Origin: Dillenia suffruticosa | Lineage: Eukaryota > Streptophyta > Magnoliopsida > Dilleniales > Dilleniaceae | DNA: 64,000 nt | Direction: 5' to 3' | Assembly: GCA_033439265.1 (NCBI GenBank) | Contig: JAVTVX010000005.1 | Location: forward strand, 4,226,001 to 4,290,000 | In this document: positions 1-11,081 of the stretch, piece by piece | Numbering within the stretch: position 1 is the first letter of the stretch | How the letters are laid out: each line of letters starts with the position of its first letter | The notes under the pieces: model-generated | What the model was told of the DNA's origin: nothing | Database searches by the model: none | Seen by the model: only the letters and a program-made list of their open reading frames with translations | Translations under genes and position numbers: made by a program

Positions 1-340
1 CAAACTCAGAAAACAAGCAGATGGATTGAAAAATCAAGCAAAATAGCAAAATACTCAAACTGAGTATAAGAGACATTAACAACAGAATTCTCAATAATAG
101 CAATAGCAGCAAACTATGAGATCAAATAGAATAAAGTAGAGGGATTGAAAAATGAAATAGAATCTGCAATAGCAGGAAAGCAGCTGATCATAAAATATTA
201 TTAAGAACAAGCAACAGAATGATTTTGGACAACAGAAATAGGTTGAGAAATATCTAATTTCTTTATAATTAAGCAAAAAATGTCTAATTGATGAGAAGAG
301 TAGAAAAAATATCTGATCGAAACCTAATGCTCTGATACCG
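1..340 (-). mobile_element. Internal leader and primer-binding site of a copia-type LTR retrotransposon (runs off the left edge)
   Basis: Read on the minus strand, positions 340-329 give CGGTATCAGAGC. This matches the plant copia primer-binding site TGGTATCAGAGC (complementary to initiator tRNA-Met) except for the first base, and it lies directly next to the LTR end at 341. The remaining 328 bases to the window edge contain no long reading frame and look like the untranslated leader. The body of the element, with gag-pol if it survives, would lie to the left of the window. Confidence 0.6.
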
Positions 341-954
341 TGTTAAAAAAAGGAAAATAAAACAGAAAAAACAGAGAGAATAAAAAGAGAAGATTGAAAG
401 AGAATGACTCATATATTGTATATTGTATTATATTCAATAGATTGTACAAAAACTCTATTTATAAGGTGATTCCATGAAAATATAAAAAAAAAAGAATAAA
501 ATAGAATATTTACAAAATTAATAAGAATAAATAAAATATTTCAATACTGAAATGTTAGAAAGTCGATATTTTCAAGAATTTTTTAATTTGAAAACTTTCA
601 AAACTTTTTCGATGAGAATTTTTTAATTTAAGAATTCCAATACAAGTAAATCCAATCTTAAGGTAAATTTAGATCAAAAAGTTTTCGCGATGACACCAAT
701 TCTTCCTTCTCAAGTAAATAAAAATCTCCACAGGAAGCTCGAGATCACCTTGGAAGTCTTGTGATACTTGCCACATTTTAATGACGTAATTCCAATTTCA
801 GCCACTTGTTTTGGAAAGGGGATTTTTAGAATTTCACTAATTCTCTCTAATCTTAAAAAGGGGGTTTAGATTCCCTTTTTGGACAAATCTAGGGATACTT
901 GCAATATTATTAAATGACATCCAACTTAAATCCGGACTTTTATTAAATCTAACA
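341..954 (-). mobile_element. LTR of a copia-type retrotransposon, 614 bp
   Basis: On the minus strand the segment starts TGTTAGATTT and ends TTTTTTTAACA, so it has the inverted TGTTA/TAACA ends typical of copia LTRs. A TATA box in the right orientation (TTATAAATAG, positions 464-455) would serve as the LTR promoter, and the primer-binding site follows directly at 340-329. As the primer-binding site follows it, this is the 5' LTR of a minus-strand element. Its end lies about 118 bp beyond the stop codon of the ABCG gene, so it probably adjoins or overlaps that gene's 3' UTR. The outer boundary at 954 rests on the short inverted ends only. Confidence 0.6.
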
Positions 955-1072
955 TAGGCCGAGGGCATATATAAGTACAGAGCGAACATTGAAGCAGAAT
1001 TGCATCAAAAAATTAATCTCTACTTATTACATCAATTTAGACTTAACCAAGACTTGGACCTTAGCTAAGCAA

Positions 1073-4000
1073 TTATTTGCCTTTAAGAATTTTTCCAATC
1101 TTCATGAGGGCAAAATAAGCCACAAGCCTGTAAAAGACAACCATTATAAGCAGAGCAATTGCTGCGACAACTTGACCTCCAAGCCCTACAACCTTGATCA
1201 TCGGAAAATCAGCAACGCGACACGTTCCCTCTTCGCATGGATAAGTTTCCTGGGGACTGTATTGTGACCGCAACAAGAGCTTATATGCGTGATAACTAGG
1301 CGAGATGTATTTAATCCAACTGATGAATACGGGCACATGTTGCACGTAGTAACCACCTGCCAGGGTGAATCCAAGCATGATGACCGATCCAAGGACAGTT
1401 GCAGTTTTCAGGTCCATGACTATTGCACCTAGAGCAAAACCCATGCCTTGTGCAACCACTACGGTCAGTAGGAGAACAAACAATGTGTAGAAGAAATTTG
1501 CAGCTGTGGGCTTAAACCCGGCCATCCAATATGTTATAACACAGAAAAGTGTTGGAAGGACAAGTTCCATAGGGAGGTCACTGACTATCACTGACATGAA
1601 GTATGATGAGAGTTTGTACATGCCTGAGGATCTTTCCTTGTGGAGCATCATTAGCTCTTGTGGGAATGTGAAGATAGCATGGAAAAGAGGGAAGAAGCCC
1701 CAAAAGCTCGGGTAAAAGAAGAGAAGACCAACCTGAAATGGAGCAGAACGGAGTCAAGTTCATAACAATTAGCCTGACATTCTAACCACAGCATAAACTC
1801 TTAAAATTACTAGCAGAGTCTGAATTAGCTAGATTTCATTTATGTTGCTTAAGAAGCAAAGCCATGATATATTTCAAACTTTAGCCACAATATAGGAAAT
1901 GCTGAGAGCTATTACAAGACATTACCTGATCTTGTATAGCAACTGACTTAAACCAAAGTAGTCCCGCGAGGAAAGATATTACAATAACTTGAATAACTCT
2001 GCGAAAGCCGAAGGTTTCGTGTCTTCTTTCTTTTAGTCCCCTTTGAAGCAAAATAGTGAACTGCTGCCACCAAGTTGTCGCCCACTGTCCAAACTCCTTG
2101 TTCTCTGAAGTATCTTGAAGATTATTGACTTCATAGATTTCTGCCTTCAAATTGTTTTCGAGATTGCTCTTATATGCAGAAACAAGCATATGTTTTGTAT
2201 CAATCTGATCTCTGCCATGTGAATCATCCGGAGATACACCTACAATAATGCCATACAAGAAATTCAAAGTAATTAAGAAGAAACTTAGTTCAACAATAAT
2301 CTCACATAACCACTGTACATATTTGTAACTTATTGCATCAACTTGATCATCTAGCGATTTATAGTTTCACAAAGTTTGTCAAATGAATGTTCCCAATAGA
2401 GTTACCAATTTATCCTATAGAGAAATGCTTTCCTAACACACATTACCATAACATTATAAGCTAGTATCATCCTAATTATCTACCAATATATTTACAGTAC
2501 TTTAATATAATTCAAGGTTAATCCAACCATCTTCCGTTCTAGGTACTGAATGGCCATACTGCCAAACATAGCTAACATTTTCTTTTATCTATGTCTACTT
2601 TTGGATAGATAATCATTAATTAAACATATAAAAGACCTTTATATTAATAGTTGTTCCCTAGCAAACATGCCCGTTCTCTTGGAATTTTACCGATGCCAAA
2701 GACACCATAGGCACATGTAAGATGTCACTTGCTCTTAAAATGCAAATCATATTGCTTGAAGTCATTAAGTGGAGGAACAGGGTGCTTTACTCCCTTTGGG
2801 ATTTCCAAAAATATGCAGTATATATTCACATATATACATGGTTAGTAGCACTATGGAGAGGACCTTGCCACTGTCCAGAGATGAAATTAAAGGTAAAGTG
2901 AGATAGCGATTGAGCCAACACATTTTGCCAAATTTTGCAATGTTTTGTCCTGAAGATCAACTTCTACAAGGTGAAAGCACGATACAAGATGAAAAGCATA
3001 TGGAAGGTTAGAGCCACTAATTAAGAATATTTCTGAAATTGTTACCTCTCTTTGAAGATAAGATTTTCCATCTTAGTAATCAGACATGAGATTTTATCAC
3101 TATCAAACGGTGAAAGTGGGAGATGATGCACGTATAACTACCTTCGAGTAGATGTTTTCGATGTTATCGGACCATAAAGATTGACATAAGGTCATAGAAA
3201 GGATTTTTTTTTTTTCATTTTAACGTTGCTTTATTTGCATATTTTGGACGCAATAAATCTTATCCAACATTAAAACAACAAATTCAAATAAATGAAATCA
3301 AAGCATATCAAAAATACAAATCACAAAAAATTGAAGGTAGAAAGCCAGGGGAAATGTACATACCATTTGCAAGATCTAATAAGAAATCCGCAGGATTCAT
3401 AACAACCGATGGCGCAAATCCAATGCTTGAAAAATAGTCCATTGCTGTTGCTCCCTTGCCAAAATAAACTGGATTGCCTTCAGATAGCAAAAGCACCCTA
3501 TGGAACATGTAGAACAATCGACTCGAAGGCTGATGAATTGTCATCACGATCGTTCTTCCACCATTGGCTAGTTCCCACAGTGTAGACACAATACGTTGAG
3601 CTGTAGTTGAATCCAACCCTGAAGTTGGTTCATCCAAAAACAGCAAGCTAGGGTTAATAAGCAGTTCTTGTCCTATACTAACCCTTTTTCGCTCTCCCCC
3701 TGAAACTCCTCGCACGAAATGTCCTCCAACCATGCTGTTCTTACAACTAGTCAAACCAAGTTGAGTTATCACAGATTCTGCATGCATGACTTTGTCATGC
3801 TTAGATATGCTATTAGGCAATCGCAGGAGAGCCGTATAAACTAGGGTTTCGGTCACTGTCAAGTGAGCATAAAGGACGTCATCTTGTGTAACAAATCCGG
3901 TGCTACGTTTCATGTGGTTATTGTAAGGCTTGCCATTGTAGACTATGGTTCCACTTAATCGTTTGCTGCGAAGTCGGCCTCCCAATGCAGTAAGCAGAGT

Positions 4001-4866
4001 TGTTTTGCCACTGCCAGAAGGGCCTAGCATTGCCAACATTTCACCTGGAAGGACAAAGCCTGAGATACCCTTTAGTATCGTTCTTTCCGAAAATGTTTCC
4101 TTTTTTTTATCCTCTCCTTGTTCCTTGATTTTGATCTTGTAAAACACATCTTCAAACTGTCACACAAAAATCCCACCAAAAAATCGAAATTTAGATATAA
4201 TTGAAACAAAATCAGTGATGGAATTCAATAATGGTTAAAATAGACTTACTGGTAAATTGTTTAGTTGTCAATGAAAAGGTGAACAAATCCTAACTTTCAA
4301 TATCAATGAAAGACCCTATCATGCATGTTACTAGATAGGAAGATCTCTAGACCAAATATCTGGAAACGATGTCTTGTTGCCACTACTAGGGATGCTCTTG
4401 ATTTTTGATTTTTGATTTAAATAAAACAAAAGAAATTCATTTGAGAAAAAAGAATCAAGAAATGAATCCAATCCTTACATAAACAAATAAAATATTTGAT
4501 CAGAGAAATCACTAAAATATTAAAAAAAAAAAAAAAGAATAAAGAAAACGACTAGAGGACATTAGTCAAGTAACTTAGCAAAGACAATACACATGAGCAA
4601 CAAGCGTACAACAAGATCTGACTTTCATCTCCAATCCAAGAATAAGAACAAAACCATGCTTGAATGACTTTGCGATGCAAGTGTTCAACGCCAAGCAAAA
4701 ACCGAAAAGAAATAATGATCAAGATGCACAATAAAGAAAATAAAAAGAACCTCAAAAAAATAAAATGAAAACACACCTTCAATATAACTGGTTGTTTGGC
4801 TTCTTTAAAGATGGCTAATGCTTCTGTATCTGTTTGAACATCCAAGTCTGCCATATCTATCTCCAT
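1073..4866 (-). CDS. ABCG9: ABC transporter G family half-transporter, ABCG9-like
   Basis: Half-size ABCG (WBC) transporter: one cytosolic ATPase followed by one membrane domain, working as a homo- or heterodimer, probably at the plasma membrane. Exons (minus): 4866-4777, 4156-3364, 2239-1926, 1732-1073; all junctions are GT-AG and in phase, giving 618 aa, close to the usual length for the subfamily. Walker A GPSGSGKT is near residues 75-82, the signature VSGGERKR near 181-188, Walker [13 protein letters not shown] near 202-212, and an H-loop in MTIHQPSS follows. The last two exons encode six predicted helices, and the C-terminal part has the [20 protein letters not shown] stretch typical of ABCG9/ABCG14 relatives. 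The 1.1-kb intron 2 holds nothing recognisable. Assignment to ABCG9 rather than a sister rests on overall resemblance and on its CIP7-like neighbour; substrates (lipids or sterols are proposed for ABCG9) are family knowledge. Confidence 0.88.
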
Positions 4867-5690
4867 TTGCTTCTCAAAACTCTCTCGATAAAAAAAAAAA
4901 AGTGAATGAAGAGAGAGAAGAACAAGTCTTTTTCTTGTCTTTTCCTCTTCCTCTATATGTAATTGTTCTTGGGGTGGGTTCCGATGCGTTTACTGCCAAT
5001 GGGTCAATGTTGTAAACTTCTGGTTTCGTTTAATGAAGGGACATGATCTCTGGGGAGAGAGTCATGCATGAGAGATGGGAGCTAGGCGGTTTGATGAGAA
5101 GAGAGATGGTCACGAGTGTTAGTGTTGAGTCATTTGTGCCCCTTTAATGGTGCCACAATATTTGGTCACACATACACAAAAATATGCAACCATCGCCCTT
5201 GGATTTTGATCTCCACCCCACATTATATCTTTGTCTCTCTCTAGAATCTGTAATTACTGCCAATTCTAACTTGTATTTGTTAAGGAAAATCATGTACGTA
5301 CAATTCCTGTGCATTCACAGAATGATTTTAAGGAACTCATCTAGAATGAGAATCTTTAAATCTCACAAAATTTTAGGATATGTGGTGGGGGATCTGGTAC
5401 ATATAAATTCTTGTACATGAACGCAACGATTCTACAGGATATACCAAGAATTTTTTAAATTTCACAAGATTTTACGATGCATCATTTTTCAAATAAATAA
5501 AATCCCACAAAAACTCTCCAAATCCTATCCAATTAACACATTGCAAAAAGAATATTGAATGTATATACATAAATCTACCCGTACCTCGAAGGCAACAATA
5601 CAAATTGAGATTAAATTCAATACAAACTACTCTTGGCAGATTTATGTATAGAGCCACTTTTTATTGCATACTTTAATCATTTTTTACTTT
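4867..5690. other. Upstream region of the ABCG gene
   Basis: Non-coding, AT-rich. A purine-rich stretch at 4890-4930 lies just upstream of the ABCG start codon on the transcribed side, so it is probably 5' leader. No convincing TATA box or other gene was found. Confidence 0.4.
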
Positions 5691-5694
5691 AATT

Positions 5695-6400
5695 AAACAA
5701 TAAATCTTATGATATCTGTCAAAATTTTATCAACCAAATGTATAGTAAAAAATTATAGATTATATATACATGAATATACATGTTTAGCTAATTGCTGATT
5801 AACTCTAGAAGGTGGCTATTGAGATGGAGGTCAAATTCCGCCCACGATCTACTTTTGGAAGATTTATAGAAGGGTTACCTATGATGCATGGAACCTTCTC
5901 AATATTAATATTTTTCCGTTTTCAAAACATTTCAACACGTTAAATTAATTAATATTTACATAATTTTTTTTTTTATTTTTTATATTTTTACATTTTTCAT
6001 ATTTAATAAATTATGTGTTTAATTAATTATAATTTTTAACTTAAAATAAACAATAAATCTTATATTATCTCTTGATATTTTGTATATGGAACATGTAACA
6101 AAAAAGAGTATGGATTATATAAATATAAATATACATGTTTAGCTACTCGCTGATAAACTCTAGGTGACAATAGATATTGAGGTCAAATTCCATCTACAAC
6201 CTACTTTTGGAAGATTTATGGAAGAGATGCATACGATGCATGGAACCTTCTCAACATTAAAATTTTTCCATTTTCTAAACGTTTCAATATTTAAAATTAA
6301 TTAATATTTACACAAAAATCTTTATATTTTCTATATTTTTACATTTTTCCATATTTAATAAATTATTTGTTTATTTAATTATAATTTTTATTTTTATGTT
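5695..6400. repeat. Tandem duplication, two copies of about 355 bp
   Basis: Two diverged direct copies start near 5695 and 6048, both with AAACAATAAATCTTAT. Shared landmarks sit 355 bp apart: AATATACATGTTTAGCTA at 5773 and 6128, then ACTTTTGGAAGATTTAT, GATGCATGGAACCTTCTCAA and ATTTAATAAATTAT. Small indels and substitutions show the duplication is old. The AT-rich second half of the unit recurs at 53.2 kb. Confidence 0.8.
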
Positions 6401-9400
6401 ATTTGTTTTATGATTAATAAATATATATTTGATAATTTTAGATTTTTATTATAAAATATGATTATTCCGCTATTTTCATAAAATATTAATATTTATATAA
6501 AAATTCTTATATTTTTGTATTTACATATTTACATATTTGCCCATTTTTCCTTTTTCTTTATTTTTATAAAGTGTTATTTTTTCATATATCATTTCGTATC
6601 TATTTCTGTGTGTCTGTTTCCGTTTATATGCAACCTAGAGTGTTACTACCCATTGTATCACTTGGTTATTTTCTGATTAAAATAAATAATAAATCTTTCT
6701 TAAAGGTGTCAAATAAATATAAAAAGAAAACTTAATTTCGCTCTTCATTAGATATAATTGAATTTTGTCTTCCAACAGCAATTACCACAGGTACAAGGCA
6801 CCCTCATCTTTTCCCTATCCCCTATTGTCGGTTTGATAGGTTTTTTTCTTTTTTTCCAACTTTTCTTCTTTAGGAGAAATTCTGTAAAATAAAATTTTTT
6901 CTTCTTAAAATAACTTTTTATGAAGAAAAATAGAAAAAAAATAGTATTAAATGAGAAGTTCTTGAAAAAAGCTTTTTCTTCTCTTTTTTAATATTCCATA
7001 TTTTCTGAAACTATGTTTTTTTTATTTCATTTATATCTTCATTTGAATGATACAAAATTTTAAATATGTTCATAAATGTTATGAATCGGGTGGTTTAAAA
7101 TTTTTTTATAAATTTCAAATATGTTCACAAATATTCTTTATTCCATTTATATGACTTTAGTATACATAAATAGATGATTTATGTTATTTTCAAAATTTTT
7201 TTAATTCTTCATATTATATAAAAATAATTTTATATTATAAATGTTCGATTTTAATAATTTAAAAAAATAATCAACCTTAAGATTCTCAAGGTACCACTTT
7301 GGGATTTGAGAATAACATTCTCATTTAAAATAAAGGAAATGTATTCTTCTTTAATATAAAGGGAATTAATATGTCTTTTGTAGGATAATAATGTCACTAA
7401 AAAAAAACAAAGGCCTCAATTGTTGAAGAGAAATGCCCAATTCCCAATACAAGAAATTGGAGTAAGCAATCAATCTATGAAAGAAAAGAGACATGAAAAA
7501 GAGAAATTGAAAGAGAATTCAGGACAGAAAGCCCCACCTATTTTTGCTGCCTCATTTTAATTCCCAAATCAATCCTTACTCATTTCTCTCAATTGCTCTA
7601 CATGTTCTCCCTCCTTTTCTTTTGTCCAGAGATGACAAGCCAAAGAAATTGAAAAGAGAGACATAGAAAGAGATAGATCGTGTGGAGGTAAATTAACATA
7701 AAAACTCCTCTCTTCTTCACCTCATTGCCGGCAACAATGGCGAAGAGCAAGAGCAAGGGAATATTTTGGGTGGTTTCCCGGCGGACGACTATCAATTTTG
7801 TTTTTGTTTTCCTTTTTATTTTATTTATATTTTCTTTCTCATGAACTAGTTGCTCTGGAATTGGGATATGGCTCGATAGCATGTAATTGATTTTGTTGAA
7901 CATTAGTTGAAAGTAACTGAGTTACATTTTGTAATTCCTCAAATTCTATCCTCATCCTTCTTAGCAATGCAATGCCCTTAGCATTATCTCCCTAGAGGGC
8001 CAAACCATTACTTAATTGAAATAATTGCAAAATTTTGCTACGTGCTTTATGGGAATTTTCTTTTAACTTTATCACCAAATTATTACATTTTGTTCTTTGG
8101 TCCTTAGGGAAGCCCGTAAAGGGTGCAAACCAGGACAAACCATTAAACAAAAATTCCAAACTGAGCACCAACGAAATAGAACAACCAAACAAAGCCCAAT
8201 GGCGTAAAGTACAAAACCAGAAATCCCCTCAAAACAAGGGCCTGAAACCGGCAAAACCACCATTGAGAAACCACAAGATTGGAGAACAAAGGACTTGGTG
8301 AATATCAATGAAAGAAACAAAAAGGACTGGACCCAAGCCATCGGGAGTAAAACCGGCACTCCAAAGGCGCATACCGACGGTTCAGATCTCCCCCAAGAAA
8401 AAACCGACCACCGCTAAAAACTCAAAAAAGATGGGGGGAAACCGCCACCACCCACCACCTTCAACTTCCCCAAGCCTCAAATCGTATCCAAATTGACCCT
8501 TCAACCGACTACGATCACCATGCCTGGCGGGAGTATGAGCTTGGTAGGGAAAGAGGGTTAGGAGAGAAGGAAAGATGAAGGGGAGATGGAGGAGGATTTC
8601 TCATCACTGTATGAAGACATGTTACTTTGAGCTAACATGTTAGAATGTTCCTCGGTTTAATGCCCATAAAGGGTTTGGTCACTGTAGTTTGAAGAATCAA
8701 CTGACTTAATTCACGATACTTTTGTGTGCTTATATCCTATGAATCCATAAAGAGAGCAAGCGAATCAAATGTTTAACAACAAATGCCCCTCAAGGTTAAG
8801 TGCTTATTGTGCACCTAACACACCCTTGCAGCAGGCCCAATCTGCTAGGAAGAAAGAAACACAACTTTTTCCTGTCTTTGCCATCAGGTACACATGCCCT
8901 GACCATACCAACGACATACATATACAGATATAGAACAAACTGGTACAACAATCCATACTTGAATTGAAATCTTAGTCTTTATATTTTTAATAGTTAAACT
9001 AGTCTGCCCTAGCAAAATTAATACTATTTAGCCCTCAACAAATTTTGAAGACAATCATGCGGACACAATTAAAAGTGGGGTTCAAAATTTTGTTCTCCAA
9101 GTACAGTGCTTTGCTGCTAAAGATGCCTGTGGAGGCTGCGTATACCAGTAAGGAAAACAAATAGAGAAATGGGTCTATTGAGATCTGTTGTACGGTCATT
9201 ATCAACATCTTAGAGAAAATGTCACAATATATCCAGCTAAGGTATGTTGGCTATCTGTCTCAGGAAGTGACATAAATATATGCTTTAATTTGAGACATTC
9301 TACTATCTCCATAAAATTAAAGAAATTATAAATTTGCTTTGGTGTATCAATGGCTATGTTACCCTACCTTGTATCTGTGGAAATTTCGGCCATTCTTTTT

Positions 9401-10440
9401 TTTTTTTTGGTTTAATATTAGGTTAAAGTTCAAATTTATCTGTTTTATACAAATGCTTTTGATGTATATAAGAGGATATGCATATGGGTTTTTTTTTTCA
9501 TATATAAATTATCAGTATTCGGTAGATAAGTACGTTCAATCCGATTAAATTCGTTTTGAGTTAGAATGACCACTTAAGTGACAAAACTCTCCCGACGTCT
9601 ACTTTTGTGATACACAAAATTTAAAACCAAGATTTTACTTGATATTAATGTTCAACCATTAGACTAACTAACCATTAATGCGATATAGATTTATCTTATA
9701 AATATAATTTAAATAAATATATTAAAAATAAAAGGCCACTTTTTTGTTTTAAAAAAAAAATCATTGGTTATAATCACATCTTGCCCTTAAAAACTCAAGA
9801 TGAAGAATTTTTCATAATAAACCCCAATGATCGAGTAATTGAACTGTGATTATCACCACAAGGTAGTAAGGCAGTTTAATTTGTGCGGTAGGGCTATGCT
9901 TTTGAAAAATGATCATTGTCTGGAACAATAGGGTGTGATGTAATTTTCCAAATTAAGGGTGAAAATGATAACGCCCCACAAAGTGGGGCACTGCCATTCT
10001 ACCACCCAATTCAGAGAGCTACATGTGGCCACCTGACCCTTATCTTAATTAAACATTACTTTTGAGCCCACTAACTTGGCTTTTTCTAATTCTCTATTAT
10101 CAAACGGTTGACCTTTCACAATAATTGGTGCCCTTCTTTAGGGTGGGGTGGGGTTTATTAAGACGTTGTTAATTATGCATTAGTGCCCTTCTTTGATGTG
10201 AATGTGATTGATACCTTGCAATGTAGTGTACATGATATTTTTAGAAGTAATCTATGAAAGTAGTAAAAAGTTACGATAATCAAATTTTTTTAAGTATATT
10301 AAATAAAATTATTAAATCTATATAATTAAAATTTATAATAATGTATACCAATGCCTTTGACTTAATTACCCAACATGTGTAGTAACAAATTTATTAAATG
10401 TACATGCTAATAAGACTACAGTATAAAAATATCTATCGGG
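6401..10440. other. Long AT-rich intergenic region without a supported gene
   Basis: Dominated by A/T runs. Between 7980 and 8500 there is a more GC-balanced stretch with overlapping short open frames on both strands (up to 95 codons) that match no family I recognise; it may be an old transposon remnant. The rest contains only short frames of AT-rich composition. Confidence 0.4.
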
Positions 10441-10616
10441 GTTGGGAGTGAGTTATTTTTGGCGGGACCGACGAGCCGTAAGAATGCGGGAGCGTCTGCG
10501 AACGTTGAGGTTGAGAGTTGAGACTTGGATGGATAGAGCTGGCAAGTCTGATTATTCTTTGCTCACTCGTTTACTCCACAACTCTCGACGGTGACAGCGA
10601 ATCAAAGCTGCCACCC

Positions 10617-10618
<2 letters not shown>

Positions 10619-10657
<39 letters not shown>
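10619..10657. repeat. (GA)n microsatellite
   Basis: Nearly perfect GA dinucleotide tract about 420 bp upstream of the CIP7-like start codon, followed by a short GA/TG tract at 10817-10844. Both lie in the presumed promoter or leader of that gene. Confidence 0.9.
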
Positions 10658-10660
<3 letters not shown>

Positions 10661-11040
10661 TGATGAGATTCATACACAATGGGTAGTGGTTGGTTGAGAA
10701 GTCTTTTCGTTTCTTTGCTTTTCCCAGGCTTGTATTTCAAGTGAGTCCAAACTACTCTCCCTCTCAACCCTTTCATCAAACGCCTTGGATTCACATTCAG
10801 ATTTTACTTACTCTAGAGAGGGAGAGAGAGTGTGTGTGTGTGTGTCGGCGTTTCTCAGTGGGACCCCAATTCGAAACTTGTCATATTCCTTCTGATCCTC
10901 AACTGCATGTGCTCTGCTTCATCACTTCGTGCTGTAACCCCCTGTCTCTCTTAACAAATTTTCTTATGGAAGATGATGAGGAAGATATGAAATTGTAGAG
11001 AGAGAAACTTTGTAAGTTATCTCTGTTTCTCCTTCCATTC

Positions 11041-11044
<4 letters not shown>

Positions 11045-11079
<35 letters not shown>
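11045..11079 (+). repeat. (CT)n tract abutting the CIP7-like start codon
   Basis: About 17 CT repeats end directly at the ATG at 11080, so the tract is almost certainly the last part of the 5' leader. Such leader CT tracts are length-variable and can bind GAGA-type (BBR/BPC) factors in DNA; an effect here is inference. Confidence 0.85.

Positions 11080-11081
<2 letters not shown>

Noticed and set aside
10690..10998. 102-codon open frame upstream of the CIP7-like gene
   Set aside because: It runs through GA/TG microsatellites in the likely leader or promoter and has no recognisable motif. It could at most be an upstream frame in the leader.
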